Source: Gammaproteobacteria bacterium (lineage in GTDB: Bacteria > Pseudomonadota > Gammaproteobacteria > Nitrosococcales > Methylophagaceae). Taken from it: DNA of 40,982 nt. Below, piece after piece: positions 30,882-40,982 of this stretch. The notes beneath the pieces are model-generated. The model saw nothing but the letters and a program-made list of their open reading frames with translations, made no database searches and was not told where the DNA came from. The stretch lies in assembly GCA_028598975.1 (NCBI GenBank), contig JAQRMU010000032.1, positions 1 through 40,982 of the forward strand, written 5' to 3'. The first letter of the stretch is position 1, and the number at the start of each line of letters is the position of its first letter. A program made the position numbers and the translations under genes.

Positions 30882-32387
30882 TTGAATAATCATGATGTTG
30901 AAGCTTGGGTGCAACATCTCACTGATGAAGATATGCCAGTCTTTGCAGGTACCGTAACAGATGTCACTAATGCCGTTAATAATGGAGAGTCTTCTGCAGC
31001 AGATGTTGCACACACCATTCTAAAAGATGCCTCATTAACTGGACGTCTATTAAAAATGGCGAATAGTTTTTATTACAATCCTAATGGTCAAAAAATGAAC
31101 ACGATTACACGTGCCGTTATGATCTTGGGCTTTGATCAAGTGCGAGCTTTGGCATTATCATTAATCTTGGTTGATTCATTATCAGAAGGTGAACACCGAA
31201 ATAAAGTGGTTGAAGAAATGGCTCAGTCATTTCATGCGGCTATTCAAGCACAAGAACTGGCAAAGCTCACCAAAGTTGAATCTCCTGAAAATGTATTTGT
31301 AGCGACCTTATTATCTCGGCTTGGAAACATGGCATTTTGGGCTTTTGCTGGCGACAAGGCGACTCAACTGTCCGAACTAATGGCTTCTGGTGATGTGACT
31401 GAGAAAAATGCCGAAAGAGAAGTATTAGGTTTTCATTTAAAAGATCTAACAAGAGGTTTGAGCAAATCGTGGGCTTTAGGTGATTTGCTCGACAAGTCAT
31501 TGAGTGATAATGAAACCAATGATCCTCATGTTCAATTAGTCGCGCTTGGACAACATATCGCCCAAGCGGCTCAAAAAGGCTGGGATGAGGTTGAAGCGCA
31601 AGAAGCCATTGAAGCGGCAGCTCAACAACTTGACATGCCAGTGGCTACACTACAATCTATTGCTCATAACAATGCAAAACAAGCGAAAACTGTAACTCGA
31701 ATGTATGGCGTAGTAGAAGCGAGTAAACGAATTCCTATTGCTAATATTAAATTAATGGATGGGGATGGACCTGAGCAGTCAACTCAGCTTCAAGCGCATG
31801 ATGATAAATATACTGAGGATGCTTTAGAATTTGAACATGAGGTGAAAGCGACTGATGAAGCTCATCCCGAGCCTGATGCAGGAGTACAATTAACCATTCT
31901 GCAAGAGATTACAGAAGCTATTGAAGAAAAACCTAGCATTAATGTTATTTTGGAAATGGTATTAGAAGGTCTTTACCGTGGTGTCGGTATGGATAGATCA
32001 TTGTTTGCCATTTTATCTAGAGATAGAAAAACATTAACATGCAAATATGCTGTTGGTGAAGATGATGACACTTTAAGTAAAGAATTTAAAATTGATATAT
32101 CCCATACTAATAATGTCTTCCAGCAAGTAATAAGAAATAAGAAAGCAGTTCATATTCCTGCCGATCCAAAAGAAATAGTAGGCACATTAACAAGAGACAC
32201 GCTTAAATTTTTAGGGACACCACCTTATTTGATCATGCCTACAATCGTTAAAGGTAAAGTCATTGGTGTATTTATTGCCGATAGAAATGCAAGTAAGCGA
32301 GAAATTGAATCAAAAGATTTCCTTTCATTTCAACAGTTTTGCCAACAAGCGAATATGGGATTAACTTTTTTAACCATGCAAGGCTAG
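30882..32387 (+). CDS. HDOD-domain protein with C-terminal GAF domain
   Basis: HDOD: ILKDASLTGRLLKMANSFYY...ITRAVMILGFDQVRALAL; GAF-like C-terminus; TTG start with gagg RBS. Confidence 0.88.
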   Translation: MNNHDVEAWVQHLTDEDMPVFAGTVTDVTNAVNNGESSAADVAHTILKDASLTGRLLKMANSFYYNPNGQKMNTITRAVMILGFDQVRALALSLILVDSLSEGEHRNKVVEEMAQSFHAAIQAQELAKLTKVESPENVFVATLLSRLGNMAFWAFAGDKATQLSELMASGDVTEKNAEREVLGFHLKDLTRGLSKSWALGDLLDKSLSDNETNDPHVQLVALGQHIAQAAQKGWDEVEAQEAIEAAAQQLDMPVATLQSIAHNNAKQAKTVTRMYGVVEASKRIPIANIKLMDGDGPEQSTQLQAHDDKYTEDALEFEHEVKATDEAHPEPDAGVQLTILQEITEAIEEKPSINVILEMVLEGLYRGVGMDRSLFAILSRDRKTLTCKYAVGEDDDTLSKEFKIDISHTNNVFQQVIRNKKAVHIPADPKEIVGTLTRDTLKFLGTPPYLIMPTIVKGKVIGVFIADRNASKREIESKDFLSFQQFCQQANMGLTFLTMQG

Positions 32388-32457
32388 TTTTCTTTGTTAT
32401 CTATGTTTATAATAGCCGACTTCATCAGATAGAGACTTATCTGAAAAACAGTTTCAT

Positions 32458-32542
32458 GCGAGAGTGGCGGAATTGGTAGACGCGCCAGATTTAGGTTCTG
32501 GTGGGGTAACCTGTGAGAGTTCGAGTCTCTCCTCTCGTACCA
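32458..32542 (+). tRNA. tRNA-Leu (anticodon UAG)
   Basis: GCGAGAG/CTCTCGT acceptor, anticodon loop TT-TAG-GT, long variable arm, TTCGAGT T-loop, encoded CCA. Confidence 0.97.
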
Positions 32543-32550
32543 TATATTAA

Positions 32551-32588
32551 AGTATTGGTGGCTTAACGTTAAGCCACCAATACTTTTA
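32551..32588 (+). terminator. Terminator after tRNA-Leu
   Basis: agtattggtggcttaa-cg-ttaagccaccaatact followed by tttt. Confidence 0.93.
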
Positions 32589-32613
32589 AAAAATTCCATG
32601 TTTGAGGTTAAGA

Positions 32614-33918
32614 ATGCAAGTTACTGTAGAAAATGTCAGCGAACTCGGTCGCCGTATGACGGTTACTGTTGAAGATGCCAATATCGAACAAGCAGTACAA
32701 GAGCGATTGAAAGCGATCCAGCCAACAGTGAAAATGTCAGGCTTCCGTCCTGGTAAAGTGCCAATGAAAATGGTTGCACAATCACATGCAGGTTCAGCTC
32801 GTCGTGATGTTATTGATGCACTTGTTCAAAGCAGTATGCAAGAAGCATTTACTCAAGAAGAAATTAATCCAGCAAGTCCTCCTCATATTGAAACAATGAA
32901 TGAAGAAGATAACTCGCTTGTTTACGCTATGGTTTACGATGTATTCCCAGATGTAAAAGAAGTTAACTTAGATGGTATTAGTTTAGAAAAAACAACTGCT
33001 GAAGTCCAAGATGAAGATGTTGACACAATGTTAGAAACGTTACGTCAACAACGCATGACTTGGGACCCTTTAAAGCGTGCCGCTAAAGAAGAAGATGGTG
33101 TGACTATCGATTTCGTTGGTAGCATTGATGGTGAAGAGTTTGACGGCGGAAAAGGAACTGATGTTCTAGTTGTTATTGGTGACGGCAATATGTTGCCCGA
33201 GTTTGAAAACCAACTTATTGGTAAGAAAGCCGGTCAAGAAACAACAATCACAATGACATTCCCTGCTGATTACCGTGCTGAACACCTACAAGGTAAAGAT
33301 GCTTCTTTCTCTGTAACTGTTAAATCTGTTGCTAAGAAGAAATTACCAAAATTAGACAAATCATTTGCAGAGTTATGTGGTGTTGATGGTGGCCTTGCTG
33401 CTTTGAAAAAAGAAGTACGTGGCAACATGACACGTGAGCTAGAAACAGCCTTAAAAGCTCAAAACAAACGTAAAGTAATGTCTAGCTTGACTGACAATAA
33501 TGAAGTTGCATTACCTGAAGGTCCTGTTCAACGTGAAGCTGAATTCCTGATGGAACAAGCTAAAACGAACTTAAAAAACCAAGGTGTTAATGTTGAAGGC
33601 ATTCCTTTCGATATTGAAAACTTCAAAGACAATGCAAAACAACGCGTTTCTCTTAGCTTATTAATCGGTAAAATAATTTCTGATAATGGCATTACGGCTG
33701 AAGAAGATAAAGTTAAAGCCGTTATTGATGGTATTGCTGAAAGTTACGAAGATCCTGAAGATGTTGTTAAATTCTACATGAATGACCAGCAAAAACTATC
33801 TGAAATTCAAATGATGGTTGTTGAAGATGCGGTTGTTGCGTGGATCTACGAGAATGTTAAAGTAGAAGAGACATCATCAACGTTTAGCGATGTAATGAAT
33901 GCTGCATCAGCGGCCTAA
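32614..33918 (+). CDS. tig: Trigger factor
   Basis: MQVTVENVSELGRRMTV; MSGFRPGKVPMK ribosome-binding signature; ATG 32614 (ORF track from 32602). Confidence 0.97.
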   Translation: MQVTVENVSELGRRMTVTVEDANIEQAVQERLKAIQPTVKMSGFRPGKVPMKMVAQSHAGSARRDVIDALVQSSMQEAFTQEEINPASPPHIETMNEEDNSLVYAMVYDVFPDVKEVNLDGISLEKTTAEVQDEDVDTMLETLRQQRMTWDPLKRAAKEEDGVTIDFVGSIDGEEFDGGKGTDVLVVIGDGNMLPEFENQLIGKKAGQETTITMTFPADYRAEHLQGKDASFSVTVKSVAKKKLPKLDKSFAELCGVDGGLAALKKEVRGNMTRELETALKAQNKRKVMSSLTDNNEVALPEGPVQREAEFLMEQAKTNLKNQGVNVEGIPFDIENFKDNAKQRVSLSLLIGKIISDNGITAEEDKVKAVIDGIAESYEDPEDVVKFYMNDQQKLSEIQMMVVEDAVVAWIYENVKVEETSSTFSDVMNAASAA

Positions 33919-33939
33919 ATTCAAAGCTAATTGAATTTG

Positions 33940-33976
33940 TAGCCCGGTACTCATTAGATTGGGTACGGGCTATTTT
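33940..33976 (+). terminator. Terminator after tig
   Basis: tagcccggtac...gtacgggcta with one bulged G, followed by ttttgtttt. Confidence 0.8.
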
Positions 33977-34044
33977 GTTTTACGAGCAGTAATATTTCTA
34001 TATAATCTATATCGTAAAAACTTTTATCTTTTATTGAGAAATAC

Positions 34045-34680
34045 ATGACTAATAATATCTTCACGCCAGAAGCATCTATTACTAACGCACTTGTTCCAAT
34101 GGTGATTGAACAAACACCTCGTGGTGAACGCTCTTATGATATTTACTCTCGCTTATTAAAAGAACGCGTCATATTTTTAGTTGGTCAAGTTGAAGACCAC
34201 ATGGCAAACCTAGTGGTTGCTCAGATGTTGTTTCTTGAATCAGAAAATCCAGATAAAGATATTCACCTGTATATCAATTCACCTGGTGGCTCGGTAACTG
34301 CAGGCATGGCAATTTATGACACGATGCAGTTTATTAAACCTGATGTAAGTACTTTGTGTATTGGTCAAGCTGCAAGTATGGGCTCATTATTACTGACTGC
34401 AGGTACGGAAGGTAAGCGCCATTGTCTACCTAATTCACGCGTTATGATTCATCAGCCTCTTGGTGGTTTCCAAGGGCAAGCATCAGACTTTGATATCCAT
34501 GCTCAAGAAATACTCTCTATCCGTGATAGATTGAATGGAATTCTATCAAAACATACAGGTCAAAATATTAAGAAAATCCGTAAGGATACAGATCGCGATA
34601 ACTTTATGAGTGGTCAAGAAGCTATGGATTATGGTTTAATTGACTCTGTATTAGAACAACGCCCTACAGAAAAAGCATAA
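34045..34680 (+). CDS. clpP: ATP-dependent Clp protease proteolytic subunit
   Basis: [13 protein letters not shown] (catalytic Ser), MIHQPLGG (His). Confidence 0.98.
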   Translation: MTNNIFTPEASITNALVPMVIEQTPRGERSYDIYSRLLKERVIFLVGQVEDHMANLVVAQMLFLESENPDKDIHLYINSPGGSVTAGMAIYDTMQFIKPDVSTLCIGQAASMGSLLLTAGTEGKRHCLPNSRVMIHQPLGGFQGQASDFDIHAQEILSIRDRLNGILSKHTGQNIKKIRKDTDRDNFMSGQEAMDYGLIDSVLEQRPTEKA

Positions 34681-34719
34681 AATACCGATACAAAGATTGA
34701 TTGCTAGGAATATTTGAGA

Positions 34720-36000
34720 ATGAGCGACGATAAAAATAACGACGACGATAAACTACTTTACTGCTCTTTTTGCGGTAAAAGCCAGCATGAAGTTAAAAAG
34801 CTAATTGCAGGCCCATCAGTCTTTGTTTGTGATGAATGTGTTGATCTATGTAACGATATCATTCGGGAAGAATTACAAGAAGTCATCACTGGTGATCAAG
34901 CTGAAGCTGAATTACCGACACCCCATGAAATAAATGAAGCTTTAAATAACTATGTTATTGGTCAAGAACGTGCCAAACGTGTTTTATCGGTTGCTGTTTA
35001 TAATCATTACAAGCGACTTCGCTTTGGCAAGAAAAAAGATGATGTTGAATTAACAAAAAGCAATATATTACTGATTGGCCCAACAGGTAGTGGTAAAACA
35101 TTATTAGCTGAAACCTTAGCTAGACAGTTGAATGTACCGTTTACAATGGCTGATGCAACAACATTAACAGAAGCAGGTTATGTGGGTGAAGATGTTGAAA
35201 ACATCATTACTAAGCTATTGCTAAAATGTGATTACGATGTAGAAAAAGCTGAAACAGGTATTGTTTACATTGACGAGATAGATAAAATTTCTCGTAAATC
35301 TGATAACCCATCAATTACACGTGATGTTTCTGGCGAAGGTGTTCAACAAGCATTGTTGAAGCTGATTGAAGGTACTGTTGCATCAATTCCGCCTCAAGGT
35401 GGTCGAAAACACCCACAACAAGAATTTTTACAAGTTGATACAAGTAAGATTTTATTTATTTGTGGTGGCGCCTTTGCAGGTTTAGATAAAGTTATCAATA
35501 ACCGTTCACATAAAGGTGGTATCGGCTTCTCTGCAGAAGTGAAGAGTGTGGATGAAGACAAAATTGTAAGTGAAGTGCTAAAAACAGTTGAGCCTGAAGA
35601 TTTAATTCAGTATGGCTTGATTCCTGAGTTCGTGGGTCGTTTACCTGTTGTTGCAACGTTAAATGAACTTGATGAAGAGGCACTTGTTCAAATATTAACA
35701 GAACCTAAAAATTCATTAACAAAGCAATACCATAAAATGTTTGAGATGGAAGGCGTTGATATTGAGTTTAGAGAAGATGCACTTCACGCTATTGCTCATA
35801 AAGCAATGGAAAGAAAAACCGGTGCACGTGGTCTTCGTTCAATAATTGAAAATGTATTATTAGACACAATGTTCGATTTACCATCTAGTGAAAATGTAGC
35901 TAAAGTCGTTATTGATGAGAATGTTATCAGTGGTGAAAACTCCCCAATTCTTGTATACCAAGAATCAGATGCTGATCGTGTCAGTGGTGAAGCAAGCTAA
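34720..36000 (+). CDS. clpX: ATP-dependent Clp protease ATP-binding subunit
   Basis: Zn-binding [27 protein letters not shown] Walker A; ATG 34720. Confidence 0.98.
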   Translation: MSDDKNNDDDKLLYCSFCGKSQHEVKKLIAGPSVFVCDECVDLCNDIIREELQEVITGDQAEAELPTPHEINEALNNYVIGQERAKRVLSVAVYNHYKRLRFGKKKDDVELTKSNILLIGPTGSGKTLLAETLARQLNVPFTMADATTLTEAGYVGEDVENIITKLLLKCDYDVEKAETGIVYIDEIDKISRKSDNPSITRDVSGEGVQQALLKLIEGTVASIPPQGGRKHPQQEFLQVDTSKILFICGGAFAGLDKVINNRSHKGGIGFSAEVKSVDEDKIVSEVLKTVEPEDLIQYGLIPEFVGRLPVVATLNELDEEALVQILTEPKNSLTKQYHKMFEMEGVDIEFREDALHAIAHKAMERKTGARGLRSIIENVLLDTMFDLPSSENVAKVVIDENVISGENSPILVYQESDADRVSGEAS

Positions 36001-36084
36001 AACATTAGCTACTTTTTCTTTAATTAGCACTAAATCTTTGTCTATAAGTTATCTGTAAATTTAAAGTGTCTAAATAACTAGGCA

Positions 36085-36112
36085 CTTGAATTTTATATTC
36101 CCCCCCCCATAT
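36085..36112 (+). promoter_or_regulatory. Sigma32 heat-shock promoter of lon
   Basis: CTTGAA (36085-36090)-N14-CCCCATAT (36105-36112), matching sigma32 consensus. Confidence 0.8.
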
Positions 36113-36176
36113 TGAATAGTCATAATATTCACTATTTGCAGTAGTTCATCACTGTAAGCGTAAGAGGTCTGCCTAA

Positions 36177-38603
36177 ATGGAAAATGAAATCAAAACATCA
36201 TCCCCCGAAAACACACTAACATTAGTACCCGTATTACCCCTCCGTGATGTTGTTGTCTATCCATATATGGTTATTCCATTATTTGTTGGTCGTGATAAGT
36301 CAATCAAAGCACTCGAAATTGCCAGTGATGAAAACCAACAAATACTTTTAGTCGCACAGAAAGACTCAAATGACGATGCACCTTCAGCTGATACGTTATT
36401 TGAAACTGGTACTTTGGCCAATATCCTACAGCTATTAAAACTACCTGATGGTACTTTAAAGGTCTTAGTTGAAGGAATAAATCGTGCAAAAGTTGCTTAC
36501 TTTGATAATTCTGAAGGTTACTTTAGAGCTGAAGTAACGCCATTTATTAATGATGAGCCTGAAGAACGTGAAGCGGATGTATTAATGCGCTCACTATTAA
36601 GTCAGTTTGAGCAATACGTTAAACTAAATAAAAAGATCCCACCCGAAGTTATTTCATCACTCTCTAGCATTGATGATGCTGCAAGAATGGCTGATACAGT
36701 CGCAGCACATATGACTCTTAAACTTGAAGATAAACAAGCATTGCTAGAAATGAGTAATGTAAAAGATCGTATCGAAAAGTTAATGGTGTTGTTGGAGTCT
36801 GAAATTGATATCCAGCAAATTGAAAAACGTATTCGTAGCCGCGTTAAAAAACAAATGGAAAAAAGCCAGCGCGAATACTACCTAAATGAGCAGATGAAAG
36901 CAGTCCAGAAAGAGTTAGGGGAGATTGACGAAACTGCGAATGAGTTTGATGAATTAGAAGAACGCGTTGAGAAAGCAGGGATGACTGCTGAGGCAAAAGA
37001 AAAAGCAGGTTCTGAGCTTAAAAAGTTAAAAATGATGTCACCAATGTCATCAGAAGCAACGGTTGTTAGAAACTATATTGATTGCCTTGTTGATGTTCCT
37101 TGGAAAAAGCGTTCACGTATTGCATTAGATCTTGATCGAGGTCAGAGGATACTAGATGAAGATCACTTTGGTTTAGAAAAAGTCAAAGAACGAATTCTTG
37201 AATACTTAGCCGTACAGCACCGTGTAAAAAAACTGAAAGGTCCAATCTTATGTTTAGTTGGACCTCCAGGTGTGGGTAAAACATCTGTTGCTCAGTCAAT
37301 TGCACGAGCAACAAACAGAAAATTTAGCCGAATGGCATTAGGTGGCGTAAGAGATGAGGCTGAAATTAGAGGTCATCGTCGTACATATATTGGTTCTATG
37401 CCCGGTAAAGTAATTCAAAATCTATCAAAAGTTGGCGTTAAAAACCCGTTATTCTTGTTAGATGAAATTGATAAGATGGCGCAAGACTTTAGAGGTGACC
37501 CTGCATCGGCATTGCTTGAAGTACTTGACCCTGAACAGAACTCTACTTTCTCAGATCATTACCTTGAAGTTGAATATGATCTGTCTGATGTTATGTTTGT
37601 GTGTACGGCAAATACACTTAATATTCCTGATGCATTAAAAGATCGCATGGAAATTATTCGTCTTTCTGGTTATACCGAAGATGAAAAATTGAATATTGCA
37701 ACACAATATCTATTGCCAAAAGCACTAAAAGATAATGGTTTGAAAAAGGATGAAGTGCTTATTGAGTCAAACTCTATTTTAGAAATTATCCGTCGTTATA
37801 CACGAGAAGCAGGCGTACGAAATTTACAACGAGAAATTTCAAAAATTTGTCGCAAACTTGTTAAGCAGATATTACAAGATAAACCAACAGAAAAACTGGT
37901 TGTCACAAGTGAAAACCTTGAAGATTACCTAGGTGTTTATCATTTCCAATATGGTGTTGCTGAAGATACGGATCAGGTTGGTCAAGTAACAGGGCTTGCA
38001 TGGACAGAAGTCGGCGGTGAATTATTGACGATTGAAACGGCTGTCATGCCGGGTAAAGGTAAGGCTGCTTATACCGGCAAGCTCGGTGATGTGATGCAAG
38101 AGTCAATACAAGCGGCAACAACCGTAGTTCGTTCTCGTTCTAATGACTGGGGCATTGCCGATGACTTTATGCAAAATCATGATGTACATATTCATGTCCC
38201 TGAAGGTGCTACACCTAAAGACGGTCCAAGTGCTGGGGTAGGCATGTGCACATCACTAGTATCCGCGATTACGGGAATTCCTGTTCGTGCCAATGTAGCA
38301 ATGACAGGAGAAATCACACTACGTGGAGAAGTACTCGCTATTGGTGGACTAAAAGAGAAATTATTAGCAGCGCATAGAGGAGGGATTGATACAGTTCTTA
38401 TTCCTCATGAAAATGTTAAAGATCTGAAGGATATTCCAGATAATGTGACTGAGGGGCTCGATATTATTCCTGTTCGTTGGATTACCGAAGTACTTGAGGT
38501 GGCGTTGCAAAAAGTACCTAAAGTAACGGATGATCAAGATAAAGTTGTTATATCTAATGATAAAAGCAGTTATCATGACACTGGATCGCAAAATCATCAT
38601 TAG
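36177..38603 (+). CDS. lon: ATP-dependent protease La
   Basis: [15 protein letters not shown], catalytic [11 protein letters not shown]; 808 aa. Confidence 0.98.
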   Translation: MENEIKTSSPENTLTLVPVLPLRDVVVYPYMVIPLFVGRDKSIKALEIASDENQQILLVAQKDSNDDAPSADTLFETGTLANILQLLKLPDGTLKVLVEGINRAKVAYFDNSEGYFRAEVTPFINDEPEEREADVLMRSLLSQFEQYVKLNKKIPPEVISSLSSIDDAARMADTVAAHMTLKLEDKQALLEMSNVKDRIEKLMVLLESEIDIQQIEKRIRSRVKKQMEKSQREYYLNEQMKAVQKELGEIDETANEFDELEERVEKAGMTAEAKEKAGSELKKLKMMSPMSSEATVVRNYIDCLVDVPWKKRSRIALDLDRGQRILDEDHFGLEKVKERILEYLAVQHRVKKLKGPILCLVGPPGVGKTSVAQSIARATNRKFSRMALGGVRDEAEIRGHRRTYIGSMPGKVIQNLSKVGVKNPLFLLDEIDKMAQDFRGDPASALLEVLDPEQNSTFSDHYLEVEYDLSDVMFVCTANTLNIPDALKDRMEIIRLSGYTEDEKLNIATQYLLPKALKDNGLKKDEVLIESNSILEIIRRYTREAGVRNLQREISKICRKLVKQILQDKPTEKLVVTSENLEDYLGVYHFQYGVAEDTDQVGQVTGLAWTEVGGELLTIETAVMPGKGKAAYTGKLGDVMQESIQAATTVVRSRSNDWGIADDFMQNHDVHIHVPEGATPKDGPSAGVGMCTSLVSAITGIPVRANVAMTGEITLRGEVLAIGGLKEKLLAAHRGGIDTVLIPHENVKDLKDIPDNVTEGLDIIPVRWITEVLEVALQKVPKVTDDQDKVVISNDKSSYHDTGSQNHH

Positions 38604-38620
38604 ATTATAGAGGAATAGCA

Positions 38621-39208
38621 ATGACATTGATGCAGCAACAACGGCTGATTGGAGCTATCTTGTTAGTATGCGTATTCGGTGGACTTGCTTATTTCTTAAT
38701 GTCTAGCGCTACACAGCAGGGTTCACCAACAGACAAAGTTGAATATAAAGCACAAGAAGATGATTTTATTCCTTCTGTTGATATGATTTCTGAAGGTGAT
38801 ATTGAAGTTATAAGCAATGATGTTGAGACATTGATTGATCCGCATAATTTAGTGGCCGTTGAGGCCGCTTTAGATAAGCCAGAAGAAGTCATAATTACAA
38901 AGACAGAAAGCAAAGAAAAAATACGTATTTCACCACAGCTAGAGCCTAGCCAAGCAGTAGAAAAAGTGACGCAGATATGGTTTTTACAGCTTGCTAGCTT
39001 TTCAGTAGAGAAAAATGCACTTGCACTACAAAACAAAGTTCAGTCACTGGGATATGATGCCAAGATTCAAGCTGGTGATGGAGCAAAGGGTAGAATCTAT
39101 CGCGTTCGCATTGGGCCTAATAGCGATAAATCAACACTTCAACCGGCATCTGAAATTTTGAATAAAAAACTTGGCCTCAAATCTCAAATAGTTCAAAAAA
39201 TACCATAA
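38621..39208 (+). CDS. SPOR-domain protein (DedD-like)
   Basis: Single N-terminal TM; C-terminal WFLQLASFSVEKNALALQNKVQSLGYDAKIQ...YRVRIGP SPOR repeat; precedes cvpA-purF. Confidence 0.85.
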   Translation: MTLMQQQRLIGAILLVCVFGGLAYFLMSSATQQGSPTDKVEYKAQEDDFIPSVDMISEGDIEVISNDVETLIDPHNLVAVEAALDKPEEVIITKTESKEKIRISPQLEPSQAVEKVTQIWFLQLASFSVEKNALALQNKVQSLGYDAKIQAGDGAKGRIYRVRIGPNSDKSTLQPASEILNKKLGLKSQIVQKIP

Positions 39209-39320
39209 TCAAATTGGATAGAAGTTGAATGCATTATTTATTAAATAATATATGGGTTCATGGTCTTCATTCTGATAAACTTCTTCGCTTTATTATCTTT
39301 AAAAACTAACCGGTATATTT

Positions 39321-39812
39321 ATGGTTTGGGTTGATTATCTAATTATTGGGATTATTCTGCTTTCTTCAGGAATCAGCATTATCCGAGGCTTTATCAAAGA
39401 AGTCCTATCACTTGCTAGTTGGGCACTCTCATTTTGGGTTGCCTTGATGTTTTATTCACATGTCGCCACTTTACTAGCTGATTATATCGCCACACCCTCC
39501 ATTCGTTTATTTACAGCATTTACGTCTCTATTTCTTGTCACACTTATTTTGGGTGCCTTAGTCAATCACCTCATATCACAGATTGTAGAGAAAACTGGAT
39601 TAACAGGAACAGATCGAGCTCTTGGCGTTATTTTCGGTTTGGTTCGAGGTGTCGCAATTGTCGCCTTACTAGTATTACTTGCTGGCGCAACGCCTATGCC
39701 AAATGATGATTGGTGGCAAAACTCACTGTTACTTGAACACTTTGAAAAACTAGCAATATGGGTAAGAAGCTTCTTGCCTACCGATATTGCAGAATATATA
39801 CACTTTAGCTAA
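39321..39812 (+). CDS. cvpA: CvpA family protein
   Basis: VDYLIIGIILLSSGISIIRGFIKEVLSLASW; immediately upstream of purF. Confidence 0.93.
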   Translation: MVWVDYLIIGIILLSSGISIIRGFIKEVLSLASWALSFWVALMFYSHVATLLADYIATPSIRLFTAFTSLFLVTLILGALVNHLISQIVEKTGLTGTDRALGVIFGLVRGVAIVALLVLLAGATPMPNDDWWQNSLLLEHFEKLAIWVRSFLPTDIAEYIHFS

Positions 39813-39830
39813 ATATAGACAGGGCTCATT

Positions 39831-40982
39831 ATGTGCGGAATTATTGGTATCGTTAGTCAATCAGAAGTCAACCAGGCTTTGTATGATGGCTTAACAGTAT
39901 TACAACATCGGGGTCAGGATGCCGCAGGTATTGTAACGTGTGATCAGGAAGGAAAATTTTTCCTGCGAAAAGACAATGGCATGGTTAAGGATGTATTCCA
40001 TACTCGTCATATGTTAAAACTAAAGGGTAATATGGGGATCGGTCATGTTCGCTACCCAACGGCAGGTTGCTCAACATCTGCAGAAGCACAACCCTTTTAT
40101 GTGAATTCACCGTTTGGAATTACCCTAGCTCATAATGGTAACTTAACAAATACGAAACAGTTAAAAGACGAGTTATTTAAAAGTGATCGCCGTCATCTAA
40201 ATACAGATTCTGATTCTGAAGTATTGCTTAATATTCTTGCTCATGAATTACAGAAAACGAGTAAATTAAAACCGCAAGCTGAAGATATTTTTAAAGCTGT
40301 AGAAACTATTCACCTTCGCTGTAAAGGTGCTTATGCTGTTGTTGCTATGGTGGCTGGGGTAGGGGTACTAGCATTTAGAGACCCTTATGGTATTCGTCCT
40401 GTTGTTATTGGTAAAAAAGAAACCGCTGAAGGTAATGATTATGTTATTGCCTCAGAAAGTGTTGCTGTAGACTCTTTAGACTATACATTGATGCGTGATA
40501 TTGCACCCGGTGAATGTGTCTTTATTGATACTTCTGGCAATATCCACTCTCAGCAATGTGCAGAAAACCCCGTACTCTCTCCCTGCATGTTTGAATATGT
40601 TTATTTTGCCCGCCCAGATTCGATTATTGATGGTATCTCTGTTCATAAAAGTCGTATGCGTATGGGGGCAAAACTAGCCCAAAAAATTAAACATGACTTC
40701 CCTGAACATGACATTGACGTTGTAATGCCGATTCCAGATACAAGTCGAAGTGCAGCAGTACAGTTATCTGAAGAATTAGGTGTGGTATACCGTGAGGGGT
40801 TCATCAAAAACCGTTACATTGGTCGTACATTTATTATGCCGGGGCAAACGCAACGTAAAAAATCGGTGCGCCAAAAATTAAACCCGATCGGACTAGAGTT
40901 TGAAGGGAAGAATGTTTTATTGGTTGATGATTCAATTGTACGTGGTACGACATCACAACAAATAGTTCAAATGGCACGAGAT
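39831..40982 (+). CDS. purF: Amidophosphoribosyltransferase (C-terminus truncated by window)
   Basis: atgtgcggaattattggt = MCGIIGIV N-terminal Cys nucleophile; [29 protein letters not shown] motif; open to window end. Confidence 0.96.
   Translation, partial: MCGIIGIVSQSEVNQALYDGLTVLQHRGQDAAGIVTCDQEGKFFLRKDNGMVKDVFHTRHMLKLKGNMGIGHVRYPTAGCSTSAEAQPFYVNSPFGITLAHNGNLTNTKQLKDELFKSDRRHLNTDSDSEVLLNILAHELQKTSKLKPQAEDIFKAVETIHLRCKGAYAVVAMVAGVGVLAFRDPYGIRPVVIGKKETAEGNDYVIASESVAVDSLDYTLMRDIAPGECVFIDTSGNIHSQQCAENPVLSPCMFEYVYFARPDSIIDGISVHKSRMRMGAKLAQKIKHDFPEHDIDVVMPIPDTSRSAAVQLSEELGVVYREGFIKNRYIGRTFIMPGQTQRKKSVRQKLNPIGLEFEGKNVLLVDDSIVRGTTSQQIVQMARD

Noticed and set aside
32384-32599. 71-aa minus-strand ORF (YERRDSNSHRLPHQNLNLARLPIPPLSH)
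   Set aside because: It is the antisense translation of tRNA-Leu, a well-known spurious annotation type
38689-39036. 115-aa minus-strand ORF
   Set aside because: Antisense to the SPOR-domain gene, no support

Overview
The window is a gene-dense, mostly chromosomal core region of a moderately AT-rich gammaproteobacterium. I saw no rRNA, CRISPR array, IS element, prophage or integron. In order, the genes are: nrdB/nrdA (-), bcp (-), dapA-bamC-MBL hydrolase-purC (+), pyrC (-), ilvB-ilvH-ilvC-pssA (+), an uncharacterised trio of a membrane/repeat protein (+), a rhomboid protease with a C-terminal repeat region (-) and a membrane-anchored protein (-), leuA-putative holD-rimI (+), a PuuD-like membrane protein (+), argD-argF (+), murU/amgK-like genes (-), a small anchored protein (+), maf and pgm (-), fieF (+), NERD-domain protein-cN-I-like 5'-nucleotidase-HDOD/GAF protein (+), tRNA-Leu(UAG), tig-clpP-clpX-lon, SPOR protein-cvpA-purF (truncated at the window end). 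The most interesting non-coding candidate is the leuA leader. It has a good sigma70-like promoter, an apparently leaderless 33-codon ORF ending in LFLLRLP, and Leu codons perfectly complementary (8 nt) to the leuA Shine-Dalgarno region, which suggests leucine-responsive translational attenuation. Other regulatory signals are tandem NrdR boxes plus a DnaA box upstream of nrdA, a near-perfect sigma32 promoter at lon, an FNR/ANR-like box before the PuuD-like gene, a 20-bp inverted repeat covering the maf 3' end, and five recurring TAATG stop/start junctions. All calls are by eye; no searches or folding were run.
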